A program made the position numbers and the translations under genes. The notes below the pieces were generated by a model. That model saw only the letters and a program-made list of their open reading frames with translations. It was not told the origin of the DNA and made no database searches. This document shows, piece after piece, positions 55,736 to 64,000 of a stretch of 64,000 nt of DNA (positions are counted from its first letter, which is position 1; the number at the start of each line of letters is the position of its first letter). The stretch covers positions 4,650,001 through 4,714,000 of the forward strand of contig NZ_JAGTUT010000001.1 in NCBI RefSeq assembly GCF_025685605.1, given 5' to 3'. The stretch is from Granulicella arctica. GTDB taxonomy: Bacteria; Acidobacteriota; Terriglobia; Terriglobales; Acidobacteriaceae.

Positions 55736-58700
55736 ATGATTAAATCGATACGAAAGACAGACTCACCTTGCACTGGCCAGTGCGTAGAGACCTACTCCAG
55801 ACGAGCATTGCGTTGGTTCTTACTCGCAGCAATCCTCATCTTTGCCCATTCTTTCGCATTTGGACAACTCACAACGGCTGACATTGTCGGAACGGTTACG
55901 GACGCAACAGGCGCTGTTATCCCTGGAGCCAAGGTGACTGTACTCAACCTTGACACTCATGATCAGAGAAATGCCACTGCCAACGCAACCGGTGAGTACC
56001 AGTTCACCCTTCTTCCTGTGGGACGGTACACCGTCACAGTTGTGGTAGAAGGCTTTAAAACCTCAGCGACGTCAACCCTGCCCGTCGAGGCCGGCGACCG
56101 CGCCCGGGCCGATATCCACATGGAGACCGGCGGCTCATCAGAAACTGTGACCGTTGAAGCGCAGACCCCCCTACTGCAGGCTGATAACGCCGTCGTCAGT
56201 TCTACTGTGACAGCGAAGGCTGTGCAAGACCTTCCGCTTAATGGGCGAAACTTCGTGCAGTTGGTTCAGCTCGTGCCCGGGGCAAATGAAGGACCAGGCA
56301 ATGGTCTGACCAGTGGTGGCCGTCCGGACGACCGTCGCAATACTAGTGGCTTCTCTGTCAACGGGCAGGATGACACCCTGAACAACTATGTGATCGACGG
56401 TATCGACGACAACGAGCGTGTGATCGGCACCATCGGCGTCAAGCCAAATGTCGAAGGAATCCAGGAGATCACCGTTCAGACGAATAGCTATTCTGCTGAG
56501 GCAGGCCGTACGGCGGGCGGAGTGGTCAACATCGTGACGCGCTCCGGTACCAACCAGTTTCATGGCACGGCTTACGAATTCTTCCGTAATGACATCTTCG
56601 ATGCCCGGAACGTCTTCCAGACAACAGGAAGCAAGCCCGAACTGCGGCAGAATCAGTTTGGAGCCAGCGTTGGAGGTCCAGTATTCAAAGATCGCACCTT
56701 TTTCTTCGGAGACTATGAAGGGTATCGCCAGGTAGCCGGTGTCACGTACAACAGCACGGTGCCGACGATCGACGAGTACAACAACATTCATAGCATCGGT
56801 GGGGGTTCGCCATCTGCCCTGGTCGCCGCTGGAAAAGGTACGCAGGGAAGGGTTATTGATCCTATCGCGTTGAACTATCTGCTGCTGTTCCCCGCGCCAA
56901 CGTCTGCGGGTCTGGCAAACAACTACACCGTCAGCCCTAATCGTACTCAGTACAGCAATATCTTCGACGCTCGGGTCGACCACAAGTTCAGTGCAAAGAA
57001 TATGTTCTTCGGCCGGTACTCCTACAACAAGGTTGATACCAACACGCCTCAAGCGCTCGGGAACGCCAACGGACTTGACATCAGCGGAGGGCGGTATATT
57101 TTTGCGGGTCCTGCGACCAGTACGGCACAGCAGTATGCGTTTGGCCTCACACACATCATCAATCAGAACCTCGTGGTTGATCTGCGAGCAGCCTTCACGC
57201 GAGTCAACAACCTATCGCTTCCGCTGAACTACGGTTCGAATCCTGACACAAAGCTGGGTTTCGGATCAAATATGAACTTCAACGCCCTTTCCTCCTTCTT
57301 GACACCCATCCAGTTCGGACCATTCAGCGACATCGGAGATGGCGCCTACGTTCCGCTACAGGATATTGACAACACGTTTCAATACGCAGGAAGTGTGAGC
57401 TATACGAAGGGCGCCCACAATATAAAGGCTGGTGGAAGCTTCATACGTCGCCAAGCGCGCAACATACAGAGTGCCTTCGCTGCTGGTCAGTATACCTTTG
57501 GCCTACCAAGCGATAACGTCTCGGGCAACCTGAAACAGACGCAGGACAATAATCTTGCCTCCTCGCTCGTGGGAGCTTTCTCTGCCGCAAGCCGCAACTA
57601 CAACTTGAACCCACCGGATTACCGAAGTTATGAACCGAGTGGCTTCGTTCAAGACAGCTGGAAGATCACGCCGAACTTTACCCTAATCTTCGGCATCCGC
57701 TACGACGTTTTCACCCCGTTCACAGAAGCACATAATCACATTTCGAATTTTGACTTCCTGCAAGCTTCGGGATCTACGGCTGCAACGATCGCCTCTTCTC
57801 TCAAGGTGGCGGGGGCCAACGGCGTCGATGGACACGCAGGAATTCAGACAGACTACTCCAATCTCGCTCCGCGGCTTGGCTTCTCCACCTCGATTACGCC
57901 GACCACGGTGGTTCGTGGAGGGTATGGACTAAGCTTCTTCCCAGGCAATTACACATCGAACGCCGACCTTAAGAACGCGCCGTTTGTCTCCGTCTACTCA
58001 CCCAACTGCCAGTCGAGTGCGGCCGTGCAGATCGAGGCAAGTCAGGGCATAACCACTGGCCAGAATCCGGACTGCGCGAGCATCGCCGGCGCTAGTACCA
58101 CCTTTGACCAAGGACTTCCGCTTCCTGCTCCACAGACAATTAGTAGTCCCGCACTTTCCTTTGTTGCGGAGAATCCACACTTTCGATCTGCACTGATTCA
58201 GCAGTTCAACCTGCAAGTGGAGAAGCAGTTTGGAGCGAACGTCGTCACCATCGGCTATGTAGGAAACATAGGCCAACATCTGCCAGAGACAATCAACGAT
58301 ATTAATGTACCGAAGCCTTTTGATCCGGCTACAGGCTCTTCTGCTCGCCCACTCTCGTCAACGCTGGGCAATTTGGGCCAAGTCGGATGGCTTCAGAGTG
58401 AGGGAGTTTCGAACTATCATGCTCTACAAACGTCGATCCAGCGCCGCTTCACGAAGGGGCTTGCGTTCGACGCAAACTACACCTTTGCCAAGGCTTTAAG
58501 CGACATCACGGGCTTCTCCGAGGAGGGCCAGCAGGGATGGAGTAACGCTGACCCAACACGGATTGGTCAGATTGAATATGGCATCGCCGAAAACAATATC
58601 AAGAGCCGCTTCGCTTTATCTCTGAACTACGAGTTTCAATACGGCAAAGGATTTACCGGCATCAAGAAGCAGGTCCTTGCCGGCTGGCAGATCAACACGA

Positions 58701-59170
58701 TTGCGGTCTGGCAGAGTGGCAAGCCTTTCTCCATCGTAAATGGAGGTAGTGGTATCGATGGTATCTATACCAACAGGGCTACACCTGTGAACAACGGTGG
58801 AAGCGATAGGCCAAATCAAATCAGTAATCCCCGTCTCTCCCATAAGACAAGCACGCAGTTCTTCAATACGGCTGCCTTCGCCCCTCAACCCCTTGGAACA
58901 ATCGGCACCTCGCAGCGTAACTCGCTCTCAGGTCCAACCTTCCGCCACGTCGACCTATCGCTCTTCAAGGACTTTCCCATCATGGAACGTGCTACGGTCC
59001 AGTTCCGTGCAGAGTGCTTCGACATATCCAACACGCCAAACTTTTACATCAACAACAATGGTGGCAACAGCAGCACACAATTGGGCAATGCGGCTTTCGG
59101 TACGGTCGCGCAGGTCGATCCGAACTACGTTCCCCGTCAGTATCAATTCGCAGTCAAGCTTCGCTTCTAA
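55736..59170 (+). CDS. Oar-like TonB-dependent receptor, full length
   Basis: The 1144-residue protein has a signal sequence (about 24-44, ending AFG), a carboxypeptidase-regulatory-like domain (IVGTVTDATGAVIPGAKVTVLNLDT, about 50-74), plug domain (LPLNGRNFVQLVQLVPGANEG, YVIDGIDDNE, GVVNIVTRSGTNQFHG) and a barrel ending in QFAVKLRF with terminal Phe. PLNGRNF and SGTNQFHG are hallmarks of the large acidobacterial receptor family. These carry oligosaccharides or other ligands across the outer membrane. A terminator hairpin follows the stop. The divergent membrane regulator lies 281 bases upstream; no SusD partner is present, which is usual for this phylum. Confidence 0.95.
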   Translation: MIKSIRKTDSPCTGQCVETYSRRALRWFLLAAILIFAHSFAFGQLTTADIVGTVTDATGAVIPGAKVTVLNLDTHDQRNATANATGEYQFTLLPVGRYTVTVVVEGFKTSATSTLPVEAGDRARADIHMETGGSSETVTVEAQTPLLQADNAVVSSTVTAKAVQDLPLNGRNFVQLVQLVPGANEGPGNGLTSGGRPDDRRNTSGFSVNGQDDTLNNYVIDGIDDNERVIGTIGVKPNVEGIQEITVQTNSYSAEAGRTAGGVVNIVTRSGTNQFHGTAYEFFRNDIFDARNVFQTTGSKPELRQNQFGASVGGPVFKDRTFFFGDYEGYRQVAGVTYNSTVPTIDEYNNIHSIGGGSPSALVAAGKGTQGRVIDPIALNYLLLFPAPTSAGLANNYTVSPNRTQYSNIFDARVDHKFSAKNMFFGRYSYNKVDTNTPQALGNANGLDISGGRYIFAGPATSTAQQYAFGLTHIINQNLVVDLRAAFTRVNNLSLPLNYGSNPDTKLGFGSNMNFNALSSFLTPIQFGPFSDIGDGAYVPLQDIDNTFQYAGSVSYTKGAHNIKAGGSFIRRQARNIQSAFAAGQYTFGLPSDNVSGNLKQTQDNNLASSLVGAFSAASRNYNLNPPDYRSYEPSGFVQDSWKITPNFTLIFGIRYDVFTPFTEAHNHISNFDFLQASGSTAATIASSLKVAGANGVDGHAGIQTDYSNLAPRLGFSTSITPTTVVRGGYGLSFFPGNYTSNADLKNAPFVSVYSPNCQSSAAVQIEASQGITTGQNPDCASIAGASTTFDQGLPLPAPQTISSPALSFVAENPHFRSALIQQFNLQVEKQFGANVVTIGYVGNIGQHLPETINDINVPKPFDPATGSSARPLSSTLGNLGQVGWLQSEGVSNYHALQTSIQRRFTKGLAFDANYTFAKALSDITGFSEEGQQGWSNADPTRIGQIEYGIAENNIKSRFALSLNYEFQYGKGFTGIKKQVLAGWQINTIAVWQSGKPFSIVNGGSGIDGIYTNRATPVNNGGSDRPNQISNPRLSHKTSTQFFNTAAFAPQPLGTIGTSQRNSLSGPTFRHVDLSLFKDFPIMERATVQFRAECFDISNTPNFYINNNGGNSSTQLGNAAFGTVAQVDPNYVPRQYQFAVKLRF

Positions 59171-59189
59171 GCTCGACTGCAAAACTGAC

Positions 59190-59225
59190 GATCCGTTGTC
59201 CTGAATGTAATCAGGACAACGGATC
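59190..59225 (+). terminator. Terminator hairpin behind the Oar-like receptor
   Basis: GATCCGTTGTCCTGA (59190-59204) and TCAGGACAACGGATC (59211-59225) form a perfect 15-bp stem with a six-base loop 19 bases after the stop. No T tract follows, but the stem is strong. Confidence 0.8.
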
Positions 59226-59649
59226 GGAACGAATAAACTACACAAGACTTCTCGTAAACAGTAGTGCTACAAATACTCTAGTACAGGATCAAGCGGGCAA
59301 TCAGACCGTCCACAAGTTCACCATCGCGAATGGCTTGTTCGAAGAAACAACGCCAAGTGTTCCAGACCGATGCTGCAGGAAGAGCAACCTCTACGACTGA
59401 ATGGGAAAGGGAACCACAAATTACACCTAAGAACAATGTCTGATGCTACGAAAAGGCAGAAAAAGCGCACCTATGGGGTGCGTATCTGGGGTTCTGGCCG
59501 TGCCGGAACTTCGATCGGGCAAACCAATGCACTCCCTACTGTGCAGTGTCTTACCACCACATCAGCCAAGGGCTGTAGTAGCAACGCGGGGGCGTGAGAT
59601 AGCTCTTCCTCGCTACGCTGACATGTTAGCCAGTTACCGCGAAGGCGGA
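59226..59649. other. Region without a recognisable gene
   Basis: Only short unsupported frames are present between the receptor terminator and the tautomerase stop. None has a family match, signal peptide or ribosome-binding site. I see no clear repeat or mobile element signature. Confidence 0.5.
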
Positions 59650-60042
59650 CTACGGAAGATCACCTGTAAGGAATTGAGCGCTGCCATTTCCAAAGCTCCA
59701 ATCGGCATCCCCATTCTCAATAAGGCAAATGACCACATCGCTCGGAGCGATGCCACAGGACGTCGCTAGGTGCTCCGTGAGTGCTCTGTAAAGCTTCACT
59801 TTGAGAGCTTCATCACGCTTCTTGCTGAAGATCGTAAAGATCACTACGTCGTCAGTTCTATCGATGTTCAAGCCTGTATCTTGAACGACAAGATGCCCCT
59901 TGGCATGCGCTTTGTAGATCTGGTAGCGATCTCTCTCGGGTACACCCAATGCGAGCACGACAGCGCGATGAGCTGCCTCTAAGAGCGCTTGAACCTCTTC
60001 TTCCCGGCGTCCTTCAATCACGTCAATCCGTACGAGTGGCAT
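59650..60042 (-). CDS. Tautomerase family protein (4-oxalocrotonate tautomerase-like)
   Basis: The 130-residue protein begins MPLVRIDVIEGRREEEVQALLEA. Pro2 becomes the N-terminal catalytic proline after methionine removal, as in all members of the superfamily. The DRYQIYKAH segment (about 42-50) resembles the long tautomerases (MSAD/malonate-semialdehyde decarboxylase and related). ATG at 60042 has AAGGAG nine bases before. The substrate cannot be deduced. It is on the same strand as the reductase genes upstream and may be co-regulated, though 300 bases and a small gene separate it from the aldo/keto reductase. Confidence 0.88.
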   Translation of the reverse strand: MPLVRIDVIEGRREEEVQALLEAAHRAVVLALGVPERDRYQIYKAHAKGHLVVQDTGLNIDRTDDVVIFTIFSKKRDEALKVKLYRALTEHLATSCGIAPSDVVICLIENGDADWSFGNGSAQFLTGDLP

Positions 60043-60109
60043 GTTCTTCTCCTTCGTCTAAGGTCCGTGGCCGGAGTGGGGCCGGTTCGACTCGTCCCTT
60101 GCTGTGGGG

Positions 60110-60274
60110 TCATACTTCAAATTGCAGATAGATCATGAGGCATCCCACCACAAGAGCAGGGATCGCTACTGTAAGAGACAGAATCAAATTGAAGATTGCA
60201 ATGACGTGATTCTCCCAAAAAGCTTTCTCCTCAGCATTTACTAACTCCTGTTTCGTCCAAACTTGACTCTTCAT
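60110..60274 (-). CDS. Small single-helix membrane protein
   Basis: From the ATG at 60274 (GGAG five bases upstream) the 54-residue protein has a charged N-terminal half (KSQVWTKQELVNAEEKAFWENH) and one hydrophobic helix (about 24-50, IAIFNLILSLTVAIPALVVGCLMIYLQ). No known family is evident. It lies in the oxidoreductase cluster, between the aldo/keto reductase and tautomerase genes on the same strand. Confidence 0.55.
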   Translation of the reverse strand: MKSQVWTKQELVNAEEKAFWENHVIAIFNLILSLTVAIPALVVGCLMIYLQFEV

Positions 60275-60375
60275 TCCAGCTCCATTAATTCTCTCTGCCG
60301 AAGCGTTCGAGAGCAAGTGAGTCCCTATGGACTTCGTGTGCAGACAGCGTCGGCGTTATGTTCATCAATGTTTAG

Positions 60376-61200
60376 CTATTTGTCCCAGGCGGGCGAGAAG
60401 TCGAAACTGTTGAATCGGCCGTCACCCTGAAGCGTATGGATCTTGGCCATGTCTTCCTCAGTCAGCTGAAAGTCGAAGATTTCGAAGTTGGACCTAAGGT
60501 TCTTTTCGCTCGAAGCCTTTGGGATCGCGGCGACGTTGGTCTGTTGCACAAGCCAGCGGAGCGCTACCTGAGACGCTGTTTTCTTGTATTTATAGCCGAT
60601 CTCCTCAAGGATCGGCTGCTCCTTGAGTCTCCCCTGCGCGAGAGGACTATAGGCGGTGATAGCGATATGATGAGGCACCGCAAAACCGAACACGGCCTTC
60701 TGCGATAGAAGAACGTGATATTCAATCTGGTTCGTGGCGATCGGGGCTTCGCTGAGTTGGACCGCCTCTTCCATCAGGGCAACAGTGAAGTTGCTGACAC
60801 CGATGGCTTTAGCCTTACCCTTCTTCGCAACATTGTTGATGGCTTCGATGGTCTCAGCCAGATCCACTTTAGGATTCGGCCAGTGCAGCAAAAGCAGATC
60901 AACGTAGTCAGTCTGAAGCTTAGCGAGCGATTCGTCTACCGATCTTTCAAGATCTTCTTTGTGAAACTTGTCGGTCCAGACTTTAGTGGTCAGAAAGATT
61001 TCATGACGTGAGACCTCCGACTCGGCGATGGCGGTTCCAACAGCTTCCTCATTGCCGTAGATCTGTGCTGTATCAATATGGCGATAGCCGACTTTCAAGG
61101 CGGAGTGAATTGCCTGAATGCCTGCCTTGCCTTTGAGGAGATAGGTTCCCATGCCGAGGGACGGCATCTTGCTTCCGCTACTGAGAATTACGTCGATCAT
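60376..61200 (-). CDS. Aldo/keto reductase
   Basis: The 274-residue protein has the AKR (alpha/beta)8 barrel with the catalytic tetrad D43, Y48, K73 and H106 (HIDTAQIYGNE, LTTKVWTD, LLLLHWP). The end carries the NADPH-binding loop region (IPKASSEKNLRSNFEIFDFQLTEEDM). It most resembles AKR5-type 2,5-diketo-D-gluconate or methylglyoxal reductases. ATG at 61200 follows GAGGA. It follows the SDR gene after a short gap, in the operon led by the PRISE-like gene. Confidence 0.92.
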   Translation of the reverse strand: MIDVILSSGSKMPSLGMGTYLLKGKAGIQAIHSALKVGYRHIDTAQIYGNEEAVGTAIAESEVSRHEIFLTTKVWTDKFHKEDLERSVDESLAKLQTDYVDLLLLHWPNPKVDLAETIEAINNVAKKGKAKAIGVSNFTVALMEEAVQLSEAPIATNQIEYHVLLSQKAVFGFAVPHHIAITAYSPLAQGRLKEQPILEEIGYKYKKTASQVALRWLVQQTNVAAIPKASSEKNLRSNFEIFDFQLTEEDMAKIHTLQGDGRFNSFDFSPAWDK

Positions 61201-61250
61201 AGAGTCCTCATTCCTAAAGTTAAGAGTGTCCCTGAGATTCATAGTGCTTC

Positions 61251-61967
61251 CTAAGCGAGACGTCCGCCGCCATCCACATGATGAACGGTGCCTGTCGTAA
61301 AGCCGTTGACCAAGAGCATGATTGCGGCCTGTGCCAGGTCCTCTGGCTTCCCAACGCGCTTCACAGGTAGAGAAGCGGCGATCGTCGCAAATGTCGAGCT
61401 ACGGTCCTTTTCAGGGATGAAGTTCCATCCGTTCGTGTCGGTTACCCCGGGGGAGATGACATTCACACGAATCGGCGCAAGCTCAACCGCCAAGGCTCGG
61501 CCTAGTCCCTCGAGGCCGGCATTTACGGCCGCTACGACAGCAGTTCCTGTACCAGGTTTCGACGCAGCAAGGCCAGAAAAGAAGAGAATGGAGCCGCCAG
61601 GATCAAGGCTCGCCGCGCCATGCCTTGCCACGAGGATAGGTCCCAGAAACTTGGAGGCGATCATGGAGTCGATCGCGCTACGAGGAAGAGTGGCGAGGGG
61701 TCCATAGGTAAGAGAAGCAGCAGTCGTGACAATGTGATCGAGCTTCCCTAAATTCTTAAACGCTTCGACTACACTTGCTTCATCCCCGACGTCGATTGCG
61801 ATACCCTCGCACGTGCCTCCAATCTTTACTTTGGCGAGGTTGACTTGATCGATCGTGCGCCCGGCGATCACAACCTGGCCTCCCTCGGCCATGGCGGCCT
61901 GAGCGATGGCCAGACCGATTCCCGATGTGCCTCCTATGATGAGGATCTTCTGTCCTTGCAATGTCAT
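61251..61967 (-). CDS. SDR-family protein lacking the catalytic Tyr-Lys pair
   Basis: The 238-residue protein has the cofactor motif GGTSGIG (12-18) and the SDR ending ISPGVTDTNGW and VHHVDGGGRLA. At the position of YxxxK the sequence reads V145-A-A-V-N149, so both the catalytic tyrosine and lysine are absent, although the motif serine may remain as Ser131. A subgroup of SDR proteins has the same change. It may bind cofactor without normal reductase chemistry. The ATG at 61967 has GGAGGA upstream. It lies between the PRISE-like gene and the aldo/keto reductase on one strand. Confidence 0.88.
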   Translation of the reverse strand: MTLQGQKILIIGGTSGIGLAIAQAAMAEGGQVVIAGRTIDQVNLAKVKIGGTCEGIAIDVGDEASVVEAFKNLGKLDHIVTTAASLTYGPLATLPRSAIDSMIASKFLGPILVARHGAASLDPGGSILFFSGLAASKPGTGTAVVAAVNAGLEGLGRALAVELAPIRVNVISPGVTDTNGWNFIPEKDRSSTFATIAASLPVKRVGKPEDLAQAAIMLLVNGFTTGTVHHVDGGGRLA

Positions 61968-62055
61968 ATTTCCTCCGTGGTGTCGTTTCGAAGCGTGTAG
62001 GTGCGCGATGGCACCCAAGGGGTTCCTTCGTGATGCGTTCCGTTTGGCCTATTGC

Positions 62056-63123
62056 TTAGTCGAGGGGCGGCAGGATGTGTCTCGACCGCATATCGTCGAA
62101 GAATTGAGTAAACATGTCTTCGGTATCGATGCAGTCGTGGAAGCCATGCGTCCGTGCTTTTACGGTGCTGCTGATGTTGTCAAAGGCTGAATTGAAGATG
62201 AAGTCTCCGAACGGCCAGCTCACCAGATGGTCATAAGGAATGGGCTTCAACCCGTACTTCTCGGTCATCTTTGCCCAGAGCGGAGCCTTATCTGCCATGT
62301 AAACCTTCAATGGCATCGGGATCGGTTCTGCAACTTCCATGCGGAAAGCCTTGGCGATCTTGGGCCACATGAACTGCCAACGGAAGTAGTCTCCGTTCGT
62401 GATGTTGAAGATCTCGTTCGCAGCGGATGGAGTCTCACCCGCCCACGCTGCAGCCTTTGCAAGTATGTCAGCGGAAGTCACCTGATAGAGAGCGCGGTAG
62501 GCGGCTTCCGGTCCAGGGAAGCGCAGAGGAAGGCCAAGCTCTCTTGAGATTGCGGCGTAAACACCGATCACCATCGTAAGGTTCATGGGGTTTCCTACGG
62601 AGTAACCGCATACGGCCTCCGGCCGCAGGACGCTGAAGCTCCACTTCTTTCCTGACTGGCTCTCACGAAGATATTGTTCCTGGTCATAGTAAAAGTTTGG
62701 CCCCATGAGCCGGGGGTCATCTTCACGAGCCGGAGTCTTGAAGGGACCAAGGTCAGCTCCATACGCTTTGCCACCCTGATAAAGCGTGACGTGCTTCAGT
62801 CCAGGAGCATTCTTTTCTACCACTGTCAGCAGATTTTGCAAGAGCGAAACATTGACCGTACTGCGCTCTCCAGGCGTATCTTTTTCCATATAAGCCCCAA
62901 AGATGATGTGAGTCACGTCTTTAAGGGGAGCAATCGTATGCTCGACATCTCCAGGGGAAAGAAGATCCACGTTGATCTCCGTCACTCCGTTAAGATCCTC
63001 GATTTTGCGGCGAGACAAGCCATAGACAGTGGTATCCGGAAGGGAACTGAAGTGCTTGGCCGCCGCCTGACCGATGACACCCTGAGCGCCTGCGACGAGG
63101 ATTGACCGTTTGGAACCTGACAT
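62056..63123 (-). CDS. PRISE-like (iridoid-synthase-type) NAD(P)-dependent reductase
   Basis: The 355-residue protein has a Rossmann start RSILVAGAQGVIGQAAAKHF (about 5-24), LSRRK instead of a typical SDR second strand, and WSFSVLRPEAVCGYSVGNPMNLT and NITNGDYFRWQFMWPKIA, hallmarks of the PRISE (progesterone 5beta-reductase/iridoid synthase-like) family that reduces activated double bonds of enones. Catalytic Tyr-Lys positions in this family differ from classical SDRs (KAYG near 120 and YYDQE near 150). The ATG at 63123 has AAGGAG upstream. A palindromic operator lies 23 bases before it. Substrate unknown. Confidence 0.82.
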   Translation of the reverse strand: MSGSKRSILVAGAQGVIGQAAAKHFSSLPDTTVYGLSRRKIEDLNGVTEINVDLLSPGDVEHTIAPLKDVTHIIFGAYMEKDTPGERSTVNVSLLQNLLTVVEKNAPGLKHVTLYQGGKAYGADLGPFKTPAREDDPRLMGPNFYYDQEQYLRESQSGKKWSFSVLRPEAVCGYSVGNPMNLTMVIGVYAAISRELGLPLRFPGPEAAYRALYQVTSADILAKAAAWAGETPSAANEIFNITNGDYFRWQFMWPKIAKAFRMEVAEPIPMPLKVYMADKAPLWAKMTEKYGLKPIPYDHLVSWPFGDFIFNSAFDNISSTVKARTHGFHDCIDTEDMFTQFFDDMRSRHILPPLD

Positions 63124-63145
63124 GTTGTTTCTCTCCTTAGTGCTA

Positions 63146-63161
63146 TGCACTGTGCAGTGCA
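63146..63161. promoter_or_regulatory. Palindromic operator in front of the PRISE-like gene (putative TetR site)
   Basis: TGCACT (63146-63151), four bases, AGTGCA (63156-63161). The half-sites are identical to those at 63904-63919 in front of the tetR gene. Location 23 bases before the PRISE ATG fits repression. Confidence 0.8.
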
Positions 63162-63220
63162 ATTAGTAATCAGATGCTGATTTGAAAGCGAAGATGCGAA
63201 ATGCATACAGATTTGTCAGC

Positions 63221-63889
63221 TCACATCTGACATTTCGCGGTCCCATAAGTCTTCAGGAACATTTCGACGGCAGAATCAACGACCTTTCTCCGTGATCGAG
63301 GTGTTGTAGAGGTTTCGATTCCAAGTACCTTCACCCAGAGCAGAGGCTCGTTCACCAGGCCGAAAAATTGGCGCATGGCGAGTTCAACGTCTGAAATAGC
63401 GAGGCAGCCATGGCCGGATAGAGCCTGCAGATACGACACAAACTCTTCCATGAGCGGAAGTTTGCCCGCCTCGAAGAAGGTTTCGGCAAGATCGGGAAAT
63501 TGGGGAATCTCCGAAATGGCCAGCCTCAGAAACGCGATGACTGCCTTGGTCTTCCAGAAATCAGCGATCGCATTGCCCGTTTTCGTGAGGCCAAACCTCG
63601 GGTCCCGCAAGGCAATCTCATCAGTAGCCAGTGCCATGACGGGGAACTTGCTCCAGAAGTGCTCTACAACGGCACGGAAGATGGCTTCCTTGCCATCAGG
63701 AAATTGATTGTAGAGCGTCCTGCGGGCAACACCTGCAGCCTCGGCAATTAATTCCATACTCGTTCCGCTGTATCGCTTGGCTAAAAAAACCTGTGTTGCG
63801 GCATCGAGAATGGTTGCCCTGTTTTCCATCCCCAGGGCGGCAGGTGTACGAGAGCGCTTGCTGCTGATGATCTCTTTCGCCATTTTCAT
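63221..63889 (-). CDS. TetR/AcrR family transcriptional regulator
   Basis: The 222-residue protein has an N-terminal helix-turn-helix (ATILDAATQVFLAKRYSGTSMELIAEAAGVARRTLYNQF, about 24-63) with the TetR signature helix, and a C-terminal all-helical domain of the TetR_C type. It probably binds the palindrome TGCACT-N4-AGTGCA found just upstream of its own start and in front of the PRISE-led operon on the same strand, and so represses both itself and the reductases until an inducer, perhaps a reactive carbonyl or enone, arrives. Inducer unknown. Confidence 0.92.
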   Translation of the reverse strand: MKMAKEIISSKRSRTPAALGMENRATILDAATQVFLAKRYSGTSMELIAEAAGVARRTLYNQFPDGKEAIFRAVVEHFWSKFPVMALATDEIALRDPRFGLTKTGNAIADFWKTKAVIAFLRLAISEIPQFPDLAETFFEAGKLPLMEEFVSYLQALSGHGCLAISDVELAMRQFFGLVNEPLLWVKVLGIETSTTPRSRRKVVDSAVEMFLKTYGTAKCQM

Positions 63890-63903
63890 ATCTTACCCTG
63901 TAT

Positions 63904-63919
63904 TGCACTGTATAGTGCA
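63904..63919. promoter_or_regulatory. Palindromic operator between tetR and the divergent SDR gene
   Basis: TGCACT (63904-63909), GTAT, AGTGCA (63914-63919), placed between the tetR start (63889) and the ATG at 63947. It can serve both divergent genes and matches the site at 63146-63161. Confidence 0.82.
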
Positions 63920-63946
63920 TAGAGGGTCAGATTTATGGGAGTTCAC

Positions 63947-64000
63947 ATGGCAGAAAATCTGAGTGGCAAAATCGCACTTGTAACGGGAGCGTCAAGGGGC
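63947..64000 (+). CDS. SDR-family oxidoreductase, N-terminal fragment (gene continues past window)
   Basis: Starting at ATG 63947 with GGGAG six bases upstream, the 18 visible residues read MAENLSGKIALVTGASRG, the opening of a short-chain dehydrogenase with the start of the NAD(P)-binding motif TGxxxGxG. It is divergent from tetR and shares its operator region. The rest of the protein lies outside the window, so substrate and full length are unknown. Confidence 0.85.
   Translation, partial: MAENLSGKIALVTGASRG

Overview
The window most likely comes from an acidobacterium of the Terriglobia (Granulicella, Terriglobus or Edaphobacter-like). The evidence is two very large Oar-type TonB-dependent receptors with carboxypeptidase-regulatory-like domains plus a third, smaller receptor, GH92 and GH127 glycosidases, a complete hpnC-hpnD-hpnE squalene module with hpnJ nearby, DUF507 pairs, and high-GC coding sequence. 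This placement rests on gene content; no ribosomal RNA gene is present.

Layout. 1-16.9 kb: receptor C-terminus, GH92, a spore-photoproduct-lyase-like radical SAM protein, GH127, a Crp/Fnr regulator, a flavin monooxygenase gene interrupted by one stop codon, a polyprenyl-phosphate-type glycosyltransferase, a B3-type metallo-beta-lactamase, a DUF2199 protein, a second receptor and a VWA protein. 16.9-21.8 kb: groES-groEL behind a promoter with a CIRCE operator, flanked by two copies of a short dispersed repeat, then a lipid-transport (Mla-like) ATPase and permease. 21.9-29.9 kb: an alcohol dehydrogenase translationally coupled to hpnCDE, two half-size drug/metabolite transporters, a DUF3574 protein, hpnJ and a broken gene behind it. 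29.9-37.1 kb: an adaptor-TPR-TolC operon lacking a pump gene, recJ, a 2Fe-2S ferredoxin, two DUF507 genes and tRNA-Glu(CTC).

37.1-45.2 kb is an accessory stretch beginning at the tRNA. It holds a four-carbon acid sugar kinase, a PdxA2-like dehydrogenase and a KdgT-type permease (together a plausible D-threonate/D-erythronate route), mixed with relics of a PQQ dehydrogenase, other unidentified genes and a frameshifted GMC oxidoreductase. 45.6-49.4 kb carries a cobalamin-dependent methionine synthase split into two overlapping genes, with a potentially structured leader. 49.5-59.2 kb has an Ig-repeat/propeller lipoprotein, a decayed stretch with an HU relic, a membrane protein with an N-terminal DNA-binding-like domain, and a full-length Oar-type receptor divergent from it. 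59.6-64 kb is a small oxidoreductase island (tautomerase, aldo/keto reductase, two SDRs, PRISE-like reductase) with a TetR regulator.

The best candidate for a self-contained, possibly undescribed control unit is that last island: two perfect palindromes of identical half-sites (TGCACT-N4-AGTGCA) sit in front of the PRISE-led operon and in the tetR/SDR divergent promoter. I found no CRISPR array, prophage, insertion sequence or recognisable anti-phage system. At least five genes are broken; several of the breaks are single-base losses in short homopolymers, so both real decay and assembly error have to be considered.
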